Shown: piece by piece, positions 24,556 through 32,790 of the stretch
Numbering within the stretch: position 1 is the first letter of the stretch
Layout of the letters: each line of letters opens with the position of its first letter
Assembly (NCBI GenBank): GCA_007096045.1
Contig: SFAU01000234.1
Coordinates: 1-32,938 of the forward strand
Direction: 5' to 3'
Origin: Microcystis novacekii Mn_MB_F_20050700_S1
GTDB taxonomy: Bacteria; Cyanobacteriota; Cyanobacteriia; Cyanobacteriales; Microcystaceae
DNA length: 32,938 nucleotides
Made by a program: the position numbers and the translations under genes
The notes under the pieces: model-generated
Seen by the model: the letters and a program-made list of their open reading frames with translations, nothing else
Database searches by the model: none
What the model was told of the DNA's origin: nothing

Positions 24556-25503
24556 TTAGTCGATATCTTCGAGGTCTTTAAATAGGGCCGTGCTGAGGTA
24601 ACGTTCCCCGAAACTAGGCTGAATCATGACGATTAATTTATCTTCGTTTTCGGGTCTTTTGCCCACCTGAATCGCCGCCCATAAAGCCGCCCCGGCCGAG
24701 ATGCCCGATAGTAATCCTTCCTGACGAGCTAACCGTCGCGCGTAGGCGAAAGCCTCTGTATCATCGACGATAATCACCTCATCGATTAATTCGGGGCGGA
24801 AAATTGCCGGAATAAAACCGGCCCCGATGCCTTGGATTTTGTGCGGTCCCGGTTGTCCTCCCGATAAGACGGGACTATTAGAGGGTTCAACTGCGATCGC
24901 TTGAAATTGGGGACGACGGGGTTTAATGGTTTCGGCAATACCAGTAATGGTTCCCCCGGTTCCTACGCCACCAATAACGATATCCACCAGGCCATCGGTA
25001 TCGGCCCAGATTTCTTCGGCGGTGGTTTCTCGGTGAATTTTCGGGTTGGCCGGGTTGCGGAACTGTTGCAAACTATAGGCGTTGGGGGTGTTTTCGACTA
25101 TTTCCTCGGCCCGGGCGATCGCTCCTTTCATGCCTTGGCTACCCGGGGTTAACTCTAATTGCGCCCCGTAAGCTTTTAACATTGCCCGTCGTTCTAAACT
25201 CATGGTTTCGGGCATAGTCAGGACGAGGCGATAGCCTTTGGCCGCCGCTACCATGGCCAGGGCGATGCCGGTATTGCCGGAAGTGGGTTCCACCAGAATT
25301 GTTTTATCGGGGTGAATTAGTCCGGCGGCTTCCGCGTCCTCCACCATACTGACCCCAATGCGATCCTTAACCGAGGCGGCGGGGTTCATACTTTCTAGTT
25401 TGACGACGATGCGGGCTTTTACTCCCTCCGCTACTGGGATGCGATTCAGTTGGACTAGGGGAGTCCGTCCTACCAATTGGGTGATGTCTCTTGCGATCGG
25501 CAT
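24556..25503 (-). CDS. cysK: Cysteine synthase A (O-acetylserine sulfhydrylase)
   Basis: A 315-aa PLP enzyme of the CysK type, which makes cysteine from O-acetylserine and sulfide in the cytoplasm. Features are [12 protein letters not shown], the PLP lysine Lys46 in [11 protein letters not shown], the substrate loop [12 protein letters not shown], the phosphate-binding region [10 protein letters not shown], the late [11 protein letters not shown] and C-terminal [11 protein letters not shown]. Complete at both ends. The gene has a well-formed promoter (25539-25567) and is followed after a gap by the MgtC gene. It belongs to the sulfur-assimilation theme with metY/metX and sbpA. Confidence 0.95.
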   Translation of the reverse strand: MPIARDITQLVGRTPLVQLNRIPVAEGVKARIVVKLESMNPAASVKDRIGVSMVEDAEAAGLIHPDKTILVEPTSGNTGIALAMVAAAKGYRLVLTMPETMSLERRAMLKAYGAQLELTPGSQGMKGAIARAEEIVENTPNAYSLQQFRNPANPKIHRETTAEEIWADTDGLVDIVIGGVGTGGTITGIAETIKPRRPQFQAIAVEPSNSPVLSGGQPGPHKIQGIGAGFIPAIFRPELIDEVIIVDDTEAFAYARRLARQEGLLSGISAGAALWAAIQVGKRPENEDKLIVMIQPSFGERYLSTALFKDLEDID

Positions 25504-25538
25504 AATCCCACTTGCTTTATACTTGTTGGCTATTTTTG

Positions 25539-25567
25539 ATTATATCTGTATTTAAATTGTTTTACAA
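25539..25567 (-). promoter_or_regulatory. cysK promoter
   Basis: On the minus strand, -35 TTGTAA (25567-25562) and -10 TATAAT (25544-25539) are separated by 17 nt, 36 nt before the ATG at 25503. Spacing and the perfect -10 make it the most convincing promoter in the window. Confidence 0.6.
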
Positions 25568-25673
25568 TACTCTTTAGATTGAAGTACAGTGCGTCGGCGG
25601 GGATAATCCCTGTCGATTTTTATTGCCTTGCCACTTTTTTTGTATATCGAAGCACAATCGGTAAAATTGTCTT

Positions 25674-25716
25674 GGGAAATTTCCCTCAATTTAGTTAATT
25701 CATATTAGTATATGAA
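25674..25716. promoter_or_regulatory. Two small palindromes in the cysK-cpcB gap
   Basis: GGGAAATTTCCC (25674-25685) is a 12-nt palindrome, and TTCATAT-tagt-ATATGAA (25699-25716) has 7-bp arms with a 4-nt centre. Both have the size of regulator sites; no known regulator can be named. Confidence 0.3.
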
Positions 25717-26138
25717 AGCACATTTGTTTAAACAACTTAAACGAATTATTAGAGAGATGAAAAGAGTGATACTTTTTCTTGGTATCGGGTTACACATTTA
25801 GGAAAGTTTTCTGAGATTTATACTAAAAAATTATTTTTTTGCCGCTTTTTTGAGAAACAATTTTTAATAAATAAAAGTGGGAAAATGGTTTATAAAATAA
25901 TTCATGGCAAAAACGAAGTCTATCTAGGAGCGGATATTAACGCTAAATTCAATTAACAATAATTGTTCCTCGATATACAAAAAAATCTGGCCAAGGGAGA
26001 GCAAAACTTTTTTCAAGGACGATATTATAGTCCCAAGAGAAAAACTCCTAGATACTTTATCGGAAAAATAAAGAAAAGCCAGAAAAATTAACCTCGATAT
26101 TTTGCCGAAACCAATCATCATTATAGGAGATGGAAACT

Positions 26139-26660
26139 ATGGTGTTAGATGCCTTTGCCAAAGTCGTTTCTCAGGCCGATACCCGGGGGGAATACCTGAG
26201 CGAGAATCAAGTCAATGCCCTAATTGCCTTCGTCAAAGATGGTAATAAACGCGTCGATGTGGTCAATCGTCTTTCCAGTAATTCTTCTGCGATCGTTACC
26301 GATGCCGCGCGTAGTTTGTTTTCAGAACAACCCGTTTTAGTTGCCCCCGGTGGTAACGCCTATACAAACCGTCGTGCCGCCGCCTGCTTGCGGGATTTGG
26401 AAATTATCCTGCGCTACGTTACCTATGCCACCTTCACCGGCGATGCCAGCATCCTCGATGATCGCGCCTTGAACGGTCTGCGGGAAACCTACGTCGCCCT
26501 AGGGGTTCCGGGTGCTTCTGTTGCAGCTGGAATTCTCAAGCTCAAAGACGCTTCCCTTGCCCTAGCAGCCGATCCCAACGGGATCACTCGCGGGGATTGC
26601 AGTTCTTTACTAGCAGAAGTCGCTTCTTACTTCGATCGAGCGGCGGCGGCAGTTTCCTGA
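26139..26660 (+). CDS. cpcB: Phycocyanin beta subunit
   Basis: 173 aa. The start is ATG 26139: the ribosome site AGGAG at 26125 abuts the earlier ATG 26130 and is correctly spaced for 26139. A light-harvesting phycobilisome rod subunit with bilin-binding cysteines at Cys83 ([11 protein letters not shown]) and Cys154 (RGDCSSLL), plus Asn73 in PGGNAYTNR, the site usually methylated. The normal second internal Cys is replaced by Ala (DDRALNGL where most CpcB have DDRCLNGL). Sequence is clearly diverged from the standard CpcB I recall, at roughly paralogue level. It is followed after 55 nt by cpcA; no linker or lyase genes follow. Confidence 0.9.
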   Translation: MVLDAFAKVVSQADTRGEYLSENQVNALIAFVKDGNKRVDVVNRLSSNSSAIVTDAARSLFSEQPVLVAPGGNAYTNRRAAACLRDLEIILRYVTYATFTGDASILDDRALNGLRETYVALGVPGASVAAGILKLKDASLALAADPNGITRGDCSSLLAEVASYFDRAAAAVS

Positions 26661-26715
26661 TGCTGTGACTTTCTTCTCTAAATCCGATTAAACTTTTGTA
26701 GGAGCAATTCCATCG

Positions 26716-27207
26716 ATGACCAAAACACCTTTAACCGAAGCAGTGGCTACTGCCGATTCCCAAGGACGTTTTCTCAGCAGTGCTGAATTACAAGTAGCCT
26801 TCGGTCGTTTCCGTCAGGCCGCCATCACCCTAGAAGCGGTAAAAATCCTCGCCCAAAAAGCCCCCAGCTTAGCCCAAGAAGCAGCCAACGCTGTCTATCA
26901 AAAATTTCCCTACACCACCCAACTCCAGGGGCCGAATTATGCCTACGATGAGCGAGGGAAATCCAAGTGCGTTCGCGATATCGGCTACTATATCCGAATT
27001 ATCACCTATGCCCTCGTGGTAGGGGGTACAGGCCCGATCGATGAATATCTGGTCGCCGGTTTGAGCGAAATTAATAGTGCCTTTGAACTATCTCCTAGCT
27101 GGTATATCGAAGCCTTAAAATACATCAAAACCAATCACGGATTAAGTGGGGATGCTGCTGTAGAAGCTAATTCCTACATTGATTATGTGATCAACGCCCT
27201 TAGCTAA
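26716..27207 (+). CDS. cpcA: Phycocyanin alpha subunit
   Basis: 163 aa, start ATG 26716 after a GGAGC ribosome site. It pairs with CpcB in alpha/beta rod trimers. Hallmarks are [32 protein letters not shown] and the bilin cysteine Cys85 in [12 protein letters not shown], then [13 protein letters not shown] and a C-terminal NALS typical of the family. It is more like phycocyanin than phycoerythrocyanin alpha. The interior differs from standard CpcA in several places ([17 protein letters not shown]). A terminator follows 46 nt later, closing a two-gene operon. Confidence 0.93.
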   Translation: MTKTPLTEAVATADSQGRFLSSAELQVAFGRFRQAAITLEAVKILAQKAPSLAQEAANAVYQKFPYTTQLQGPNYAYDERGKSKCVRDIGYYIRIITYALVVGGTGPIDEYLVAGLSEINSAFELSPSWYIEALKYIKTNHGLSGDAAVEANSYIDYVINALS

Positions 27208-27252
27208 TTTACGTCAACTTCACATCAAAATAAGCTCAAATCTCCTAAATTC

Positions 27253-27280
27253 ACCTCGGGATGAGCGCCGAGGTTTTTTT
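27253..27280 (+). terminator. Terminator of cpcBA
   Basis: The stem ACCTCGG / CCGAGGT with an 8-nt loop is followed by T7. Forty-six nt after the cpcA stop; it closes the operon before any linker gene. Confidence 0.85.
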
Positions 27281-27291
27281 GCGTCTAAATT

Positions 27292-27326
27292 CAGAAAACG
27301 GGTTTCTCCGAGAAACCCGTTTTCTG
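27292..27326. repeat. Perfect 35-nt palindrome, copy 2
   Basis: CAGAAAACGGGTTTCTC, one centre base, then the exact reverse complement. It shares a 33-nt core with 4601-4635; only the outermost base pair differs (C:G against T:A). It lies between the cpcBA terminator and the sulfurtransferase terminator. Confidence 0.9.
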
Positions 27327-27378
27327 TGCGTTACTCAACGGATTTAGTCTAACTTAGCCATCCTCGCGAACCTACGCC

Positions 27379-27406
27379 AAAAAAAACCATCTTGGGTAAG
27401 ATGGTT
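27379..27406 (-). terminator. Terminator of the sulfurtransferase gene
   Basis: On the minus strand AACCATCTT-ACCC-AAGATGGTT is followed by T-runs. It is 34 nt after the stop at 27440. Confidence 0.8.
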
Positions 27407-27439
27407 AAACACAACGAGTATAAACCGACAAACTTGACT

Positions 27440-28438
27440 TCAGACGGCTTTTTCTGGCCCAGTAGCGACGGGCAGCTCTGTGGTACTGTACTCTGTCCAA
27501 GAACCCTCATAAATTCGCACCTTGGGATAACCGAGCAGATGTTTGAGGACAACATACTGTAAAGTCGCTTCCCGTCCCGTACTGCAACTGATAATAATAT
27601 TATCCGAGGGCTTGATGTTGCGTTGGGCAAGAATCTTCCTGATTTCGTCTAAAGATTTCAATTTATGGGGATTTTTCAGGGATTCATCGGGATTATTCGC
27701 TTCCGTAAAAGTCGGCCAGGGGATATTTTTCGCCCCCGGAATATGACCATTTCTCAGCCAGATATCCTGTTTCCCCTGAAAAAGTTCTTCGGGTCTGGGA
27801 TCGATAAAAACCACATCCGGTTTGCCGATCAACTTCTCTACTTCCGCTAAAGTCACCCGAATCGAGGGATGATCACGGACAGTAAAGCTCCCTGGTTGAT
27901 ATTTAGGGAATTCTTTCGTTACCTTTTGTTCAGAAGCCTTATAACCCTTAAAACCACCATCTAAGACGGCCACATCTCGGAAACCCGATCGCTCTAATAA
28001 ATAAGCCACCATGGTTGCTCCCAAGACATCGCGACCATCGGAATAGACTACCACTCGATCGCCATTAGTGATTCCCGCAGCGGCAAAGAGACTGCCAATT
28101 TTATCCTCTTGCCAATATTGAACCGGCAAAAATCCGTTTGGACCGCGAAAATTATTATCGGCTATATTCACCGCTTTTGGTAAATGACCGGTGATATATT
28201 CCAAAGGATTAATCCGCACATCGAGAATTTTTAACTTCGGATCGTTGAGATTTTGTGCTACCCACGCCGGCGATACAAAGTCTATCTTGGTCTCAGATTT
28301 AGACGTGGCCATCAGGGGCGATGACGGTGCTAAGGTAAAGGTTAAAATGCAGAGAAGAACTAAAGTGATAAAAGCAAGGGGACGGCTTTGAAACCGTCCC
28401 AGGGATAGACCCTTCCCTTTAGGCATTTTTGGTTTCAT
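27440..28438 (-). CDS. Secreted two-domain rhodanese (sulfurtransferase)
   Basis: 332 aa from ATG 28438. An N-terminal signal peptide (about 1-45, LAFITLVLLCILTFTLA) predicts export to the periplasm or a lumen. Two rhodanese domains follow (about 53-165 and 185-325). The second has the active-site loop with Cys285 in SCSTGREAT, which carries a persulfide. In the first domain the corresponding loop reads YSDGRDVLG without Cys, as in classic two-domain rhodaneses, where only the C-terminal domain is catalytic. It transfers sulfur from thiosulfate or 3-mercaptopyruvate to an acceptor. Single gene with its own terminator; not linked in operon to the other sulfur genes. Confidence 0.88.
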   Translation of the reverse strand: MKPKMPKGKGLSLGRFQSRPLAFITLVLLCILTFTLAPSSPLMATSKSETKIDFVSPAWVAQNLNDPKLKILDVRINPLEYITGHLPKAVNIADNNFRGPNGFLPVQYWQEDKIGSLFAAAGITNGDRVVVYSDGRDVLGATMVAYLLERSGFRDVAVLDGGFKGYKASEQKVTKEFPKYQPGSFTVRDHPSIRVTLAEVEKLIGKPDVVFIDPRPEELFQGKQDIWLRNGHIPGAKNIPWPTFTEANNPDESLKNPHKLKSLDEIRKILAQRNIKPSDNIIISCSTGREATLQYVVLKHLLGYPKVRIYEGSWTEYSTTELPVATGPEKAV

Positions 28439-28548
28439 GATTCAGTGTCAGCGAGGAATATCAAACGATAATTACTATATAGCTTTGATTAGCTTTCTCC
28501 AAAAATTTAGGTATAACGTGATATTTTTCTTGGCAGCAAGTCTATCAA

Positions 28549-28620
28549 CTAATTATTAATTTCCTCTTGGGTGTTGATCGCCTTGGGTGTCTCTAATAAC
28601 TGTCGCCACCAGATATGAAC
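28549..28620. repeat. Direct repeat copy of the PAP2 gene 3' end
   Basis: This matches 28702-28771, which contains the last 20 codons of the PAP2 gene plus 7 nt beyond the stop. Differences are only a two-base insertion and one or two substitutions. Dispersed repeat copy 4 separates the two. Confidence 0.9.
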
Positions 28621-28702
28621 GTAGGTTGGGTTGAAGCATGAAACCCAACGCCCGCATAGTTTACGCTACTGCTAACCCATCCTACAAATAATTGTGCCTC
28701 CC
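28617..28702 (-). repeat. Dispersed palindromic repeat, copy 4
   Basis: On the minus strand it runs from GGGAGGCACAATTATTTGTA to CCAACCTACGTTC. Internal sequence GCGTAAACTATGCGGGCG matches copy 1 best. It sits directly between the two copies of the PAP2 3' end. Confidence 0.85.
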
Positions 28703-28708
28703 TAATTA

Positions 28709-29368
28709 TTAATTTCCTCTTGGGTGTTGATCGCCTTGGGTGTCTCTAATAACTGTCGCCCCCAGATGAACTAAGAGAGACCAAGCGATCGCTAAAAGCC
28801 AAGCGGCAAGGATATCGCTAGGAAAGTGAACTCCTAAATAAAGACGGGTCCAAGCAATAACCAAAACCAAGGGAATCCCCAGTAAAACTACCCCTAAAAA
28901 CCAGCGCGTTCTCCAAGATAGGATCAGTAAAGAAACCACTAACAGGGAACTAAATAAAGCATGACCGCTAGGGAAGGAAAAATCATAAGGTAAGGGATAA
29001 AATAACTGCCAAAATTGCGGGCGATTCCGATGAAAAAGAATCTTGAGGTTATAACTAATTGCCCAACCTCCCGCCATGGTTACAAGGAGATAAGCGAACC
29101 CATACCAGTATTTTTTTAGGGCAAAAATCAGCAGTGAAATTGTCAGTATCGGGGCTACTCCCCAATAAGTACCTAATCCCGTTAGTTTTATGGCCAAAAA
29201 GTTTAGGTTTAAATTAGCGGTTTGATGAATAGATAACATCAGGGATTTTTCCCAAGCAAATCCTTGGGGATGCCGATCAATAGCGATCGCTAAATACGTA
29301 AAACTTAGCGATGTTAACAAGATGGCTAAGAAAATTAAGCTATTGTTTAAGTAGGTTTTGGGAATCAC
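28709..29368 (-). CDS. PAP2-family phosphatase (membrane)
   Basis: 219 aa from GTG 29368, whose start codon shares GTGA with the stop of the preceding gene; an ATG at 29491 would overlap that gene by 127 nt and is less likely. An integral membrane protein of six helices with the PAP2 signatures: KILFHRNRPQFWQ (motif 1, KxxxxxRP), FSFPSGHALFS (motif 2, PSGH) and RLYLGVHFPSDILAAW (motif 3, with the nucleophilic His). These enzymes remove phosphate from lipid phosphates such as phosphatidate or undecaprenyl diphosphate. The 3' end of the gene is duplicated at 28549-28620. Confidence 0.85.
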   Translation of the reverse strand: MIPKTYLNNSLIFLAILLTSLSFTYLAIAIDRHPQGFAWEKSLMLSIHQTANLNLNFLAIKLTGLGTYWGVAPILTISLLIFALKKYWYGFAYLLVTMAGGWAISYNLKILFHRNRPQFWQLFYPLPYDFSFPSGHALFSSLLVVSLLILSWRTRWFLGVVLLGIPLVLVIAWTRLYLGVHFPSDILAAWLLAIAWSLLVHLGATVIRDTQGDQHPRGN

Positions 29369-29745
29369 GGGGAAAAAGTAGCGATCGAGGATAACAGGGG
29401 CATTTCTAATACCTGAAAATGAATTAAGACCAGAATAACTAATGTATAGGCAGTCGAGGAAAGTAATCCATTTCTTAATTCTTTTGGCCAATTGCGTTCT
29501 TCTTTCTCTCCACCGATTAATTCTTTCGTTCCGAATTGCATCAGCAGGATTCCCACAAGATTAGATAACCAATAACCAACCATGGCCGCAGGTAGAAAAA
29601 AATCGGCGTGTAAGCAAGCAATTAAACGACCGAAACCGTAGGCGATCGGCAGATTAAAAATTAGATCGTTCCACCAACACAGGGGCGATAATAAGTAACC
29701 AATCAATACCAAGCTTCCGTTTTTGATTTTGTCCAGTAGATACAT
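29365..29745 (-). CDS. Small membrane protein coupled to the PAP2 gene
   Basis: 126 aa. There are three or four hydrophobic stretches (LVLIGYLLSPLCWWNDLIFN, FFLPAAMVGYWLSNLVGILL, STAYTLVILVLIHFQV). The phrase SPLCWWND is distinctive and helps recognition of relatives, but the family function is unknown to me. The stop overlaps the PAP2 start by four nt (GTGA), implying joint translation and a possible role together in lipid phosphate or polyprenyl phosphate handling, which is inference. Start ATG 29745. Confidence 0.7.
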   Translation of the reverse strand: MYLLDKIKNGSLVLIGYLLSPLCWWNDLIFNLPIAYGFGRLIACLHADFFLPAAMVGYWLSNLVGILLMQFGTKELIGGEKEERNWPKELRNGLLSSTAYTLVILVLIHFQVLEMPLLSSIATFSP

Positions 29746-29840
29746 CTTTTTTTTAGTTACTAACTATCAGTTTTGTTTTTTTTGCCATCAGCAATCAACT
29801 ATCTCTGCTATCTAGCTGACTGCTGACGGCTCAAGACTAA

Positions 29841-30923
29841 TTAACGCTGAATTTGGTCAAAAATCGCCCCATCAGCGAAGAATTTCTTCTGTATCTCCTC
29901 CCAACTACCGATCGCCGTATAGGAGAACAGATTCGGCACTTTTGGGTATTGTTTACTAAACTCTTTGGCCACATTAGCATTAACCGGACGGAAACCTAAC
30001 TTGGCGAATTCCCGCTGCGCTTCCGGAGTAAAGAGAAATTGGGCAAAAGCTGTCGCTACTTCCCGGGTTTTGCGTTTATCAACTATTTTATCCACTACGG
30101 CCACGGGCGGATCGATCGAAACATTGACCGGAGGAATAGTATAGGAAAAACCCGTTTCTCCTTTTTGACGGGCCAGAATCACCTCGTTTTCGTAGTTAAG
30201 CAGCACATCCCCCTGATCCTGTTTAAAGAAGACATCGCTGGCTTCCCGGGCATCTTTGGGTAGTACAGGAACGTTTTTATAGACATTACGGACGAAATTG
30301 GTCGCTTGTGCTTCATTGCCGCCAGTTCGAGTTACCGATCCCCACAAGGCCAGAAAATTCCAACGGGCCACCCCAGAGGTTTTCGGGTTGGCAGTAATGA
30401 CTTTAATCCCCGATTTGGCTAGATCCGGCCAGTTGCGGATTCCTTTGGGATTGCCCTGACGAGTAACTAAAGCTACCACGGAACGAGTGGCGATGCTGTC
30501 ATTGGGGAGTTCTTTCTGCCAACCGGGGTTAACTAAACCCGCTTTTTGCAGGCGTTCCACATCGGAACCGATGGCCAAATTTACCACATCTGCATCTAAT
30601 CCGTCGATAACAGCGCGGGTTTGGGAACCAGAGCCGCCATAACTCTGTTTAATCACTACATCCTGTTTTTTCTCTCTTTTCCATTTGTTGACGAATAGAG
30701 GAATGATTTTTGAGTAGGCCGATTGAGTCACCGCATAGGAAACCAGGGTGATTTCCACGGTTTGTTGTTTAGCTTGCTGTTTATCCGGACTTGCCAGCAG
30801 ATTACTCGATGCCGATAGGGGACTAGAAGCTAGTCCGATTCCCGTTGTGACGACGGCAGCCGTAGCTAGAGAAATAAAAGGTAAGAGGGTTTTCGGTTTT
30901 GAGGATCTAGGATCAGGGATCAC
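29841..30923 (-). CDS. sbpA: Sulfate ABC transporter substrate-binding protein
   Basis: 360 aa from GTG 30923. An N-terminal signal peptide (about 1-40) leads to the periplasm. The mature part opens QQTVEITLVSYAVTQSAYSK, the start of CysP/Sbp proteins. Then come KQSYGGSGSQTRAVIDGLDADVV (sulfate-binding loop), VALVTRQGNPKGIRNWPDL, and ITANPKTSGVARWNFLALWG, which is strongly family-specific. It delivers sulfate or thiosulfate to the CysT/CysW/CysA permease, whose genes are not in this window. The GTG overlaps the end of a tiny upstream frame (ATG ACA TCG TGA). Confidence 0.93.
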   Translation of the reverse strand: MIPDPRSSKPKTLLPFISLATAAVVTTGIGLASSPLSASSNLLASPDKQQAKQQTVEITLVSYAVTQSAYSKIIPLFVNKWKREKKQDVVIKQSYGGSGSQTRAVIDGLDADVVNLAIGSDVERLQKAGLVNPGWQKELPNDSIATRSVVALVTRQGNPKGIRNWPDLAKSGIKVITANPKTSGVARWNFLALWGSVTRTGGNEAQATNFVRNVYKNVPVLPKDAREASDVFFKQDQGDVLLNYENEVILARQKGETGFSYTIPPVNVSIDPPVAVVDKIVDKRKTREVATAFAQFLFTPEAQREFAKLGFRPVNANVAKEFSKQYPKVPNLFSYTAIGSWEEIQKKFFADGAIFDQIQR

Positions 30924-31174
30924 GATGTCATCGGCTCCTTTGTTTATTTATGGGAGATTGCTAGGTATTTTCTCTGAGATTGTATTCTATATGAAACAAA
31001 AAACAATTGCAATACATCAAGGAAAAAATTATACGCTCTTGTTTAGGTTGGATGCAAAGAAATCAAGCCATTAATGCCTTGATTGGCTTAAAAAAATGGA
31101 AATATTCGATTTATAACCCTTAAATGTGCCTTTAAATCTGCCTGAAGCCTCTTTATGCTTCCAAAATATAAATT

Positions 31175-31942
31175 TTATTCATCCCCTAAATAAGCTTCAA
31201 TCACTGCGGGATCCTCCCTGACTGTGGCTGGCTCTCCCAAAGCGATTAACTTACCGAAATCTAACACGGCCATGCGATCGCATAATCCCATCACTAAAGG
31301 CACATGATGTTCGATTAACAGGACGGTTAGAGCTAAATTATCGCGAATTTGTCGTATTAGCTGACTTAATGCCCCCTTTTCGCTGGGATTCATTCCGGCT
31401 GCCGGTTCATCGAGGAGTAATAACTGGGGTTGCAAAGCTAAAGCGCGGGCAATTTCCAAGCGTCTTTGATCACCATAGGCTAAATTACGGGCTTTTCGAT
31501 TGCTTTGGTCGGTTAATCCGACTAAATCTAATAATTCCCCCGCTCTTTTGTAGGTTTTTTCCTCCTCCCTTCTCGAAACTGGTAAACCCAAAATTCCCGT
31601 CCAAAGATTGGATCTATTGTGAATATGTCCAGCGATCGCTACATTTTCTAAAGCCGATAATTCACCAAATAAGCGCAAATTCTGGAAAGTACGGGCAATT
31701 CCTGCCTGAGCAATCTGGTGAGGACGATAATTAGCCAGACTGCAGCCTTGATAAATCAAATCACCACTGGATAGGGGAATTAAACCAGTGATCAGATTAA
31801 ATAAAGTTGTTTTTCCCGCCCCATTGGGTCCAATTAAGCCAAAAATCTCGTTTTTTTGTACCTGAAAGCCAACCCCATCGACAGCGACTAATCCCCCAAA
31901 TCGACGGGTGGCTCCGCGCACTTCTAATAAATCTACTTGCAT
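31175..31942 (-). CDS. livG: ABC transporter ATP-binding protein, LivG/NatA type
   Basis: 255 aa, a complete ABC ATPase. Walker A is GPNGAGKTT (38-46), with Q-loop Gln in ARTFQNLRLF, the ABC signature LAYGDQRRLEIARAL, Walker B LLLLDEPAAGM and switch His in IEHHVPLVMGLCDRMAVLD. The FGGLVAVDGV start, TFQNLRLF and DEPAAGMNPSE are typical of the LivG half of branched-chain or neutral amino acid uptake systems; in cyanobacteria such an ATPase (NatA) belongs to the N-I neutral amino acid system. The partner LivF, permease and binding-protein genes are not adjacent, which is frequent in cyanobacteria. The gene symbol is by family. Confidence 0.9.
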   Translation of the reverse strand: MQVDLLEVRGATRRFGGLVAVDGVGFQVQKNEIFGLIGPNGAGKTTLFNLITGLIPLSSGDLIYQGCSLANYRPHQIAQAGIARTFQNLRLFGELSALENVAIAGHIHNRSNLWTGILGLPVSRREEEKTYKRAGELLDLVGLTDQSNRKARNLAYGDQRRLEIARALALQPQLLLLDEPAAGMNPSEKGALSQLIRQIRDNLALTVLLIEHHVPLVMGLCDRMAVLDFGKLIALGEPATVREDPAVIEAYLGDE

Positions 31943-32165
31943 CCTTGTTAATAGGTTAAATTAATCGATTTTACTCGATCAAGACGATTACAAGTAAGCA
32001 TTGCACCGACCAAAAAAAATATTTGTCAGGAGATTTACCCTGAAATAATCAGTTATCAAGATTTATTGGGCAATTATTTTGATCGGGAAATATTTTACAC
32101 AATCCCCACCAGATAAACAAGACGGCTCACCACTACTAGCGAATCAAAATGCGTCTTAGCTTACC

Positions 32166-32790
32166 CTAGGGCCGATCGAGCTTGATCAGATAATCTGCCA
32201 CAGCTTGGTAAGCTGGTAGAGTGGTAGGGTCGTTGGCCGCATTACCTGCTACGGGATAGGAAGCAAAACGAGCGATTACCATATCTGCACGGGGATCGAT
32301 GTAGAGGGATTGACCGTGAACCCCCCGCGCCATAAAAGCACCATTCTCGTGGTGAGTAATCCACCACATACTGCGATAACTCCATCCCTTTAAGGCCGAG
32401 TATGACGCTCTCGCAAATACCTGTGCATCTCCCCCCTTGCCAATCTTGCGGATCACTTCTGGCGGCACTACTTGGCGAGCGCCAACCTAGCCCTCGTTGA
32501 GGATCATTTGGCCGAAGCGCGCTAGGTCTCGTAAACCCGCATTTAAGCCGCCACCGGCGAAGGGGGTCCCGATCGAATCTACGGTAAAGTAAGCATCAAT
32601 ATCGGCACCGATTTGACTCCAAATTTTTTCCGAGAGAACTTCCGTCAGTGGTTGCCCTGTGACTCTAGCAATTAACCAACCAAGAACATCAGTATTAATA
32701 GTTTTATAGCCAAAACTCTGACCGTGTTCTCCTTTTTTTTGGACAGTTTGCAGGAATTGAAAATAAGTGCTGTCCCCAAAGTATTGTAAA
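32166..32790 (-). pseudogene. Serine hydrolase (class C beta-lactamase-like) gene, broken
   Basis: The minus strand holds about 200 codons of the C-terminal part of a beta-lactamase/6-aminohexanoate-dimer-hydrolase-like protein. It reads FGDSTYFQFLQTVQKKGEHG, GYKTINTDVLGWLIARVTGQ, GGLNAGLRDLARFGQMILNEG, a TAG stop at 32489-32487, then VGARQVVPPEVIRKI and finally YSALKGWSYRSMWWITHHENG and DPRADMVIARFASYPV. The stop lies where relatives usually have a basic residue (ILNEGRxG), so a nonsense mutation is likely. The N-terminus with the nucleophile SxxK is missing, removed by IS607-like DNA near 32790. Two independent defects show that it is dead. Confidence 0.8.

Larger units (their letters stand above)
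25504..26138. other. Long gene-free region between divergent cysK and cpcBA
   Basis: 635 nt, AT-rich. It contains the cysK promoter (25539-25567), two small palindromes (GGGAAATTTCCC at 25674 and TTCATAT-tagt-ATATGAA at 25699) and presumably the long leader of the phycocyanin operon. A 23-codon frame at 25884-25955 (MVYKIIHGKNEVYL...) is too short to accept. No other gene is seen. Confidence 0.6.

Noticed and set aside
25924-26121. 65-aa minus frame upstream of cpcB
   Set aside because: It lies in an AT-rich leader, has no ribosome site and resembles no family.
27349-27630. 93-aa minus frame overlapping the rhodanese end
   Set aside because: It passes through the terminator and is out of frame with the well-supported rhodanese.
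29369-29491. PAP2 gene start at ATG 29491
   Set aside because: It would overlap the upstream gene by 127 nt, while GTG 29368 gives a neat four-base overlap and a full-length enzyme core.
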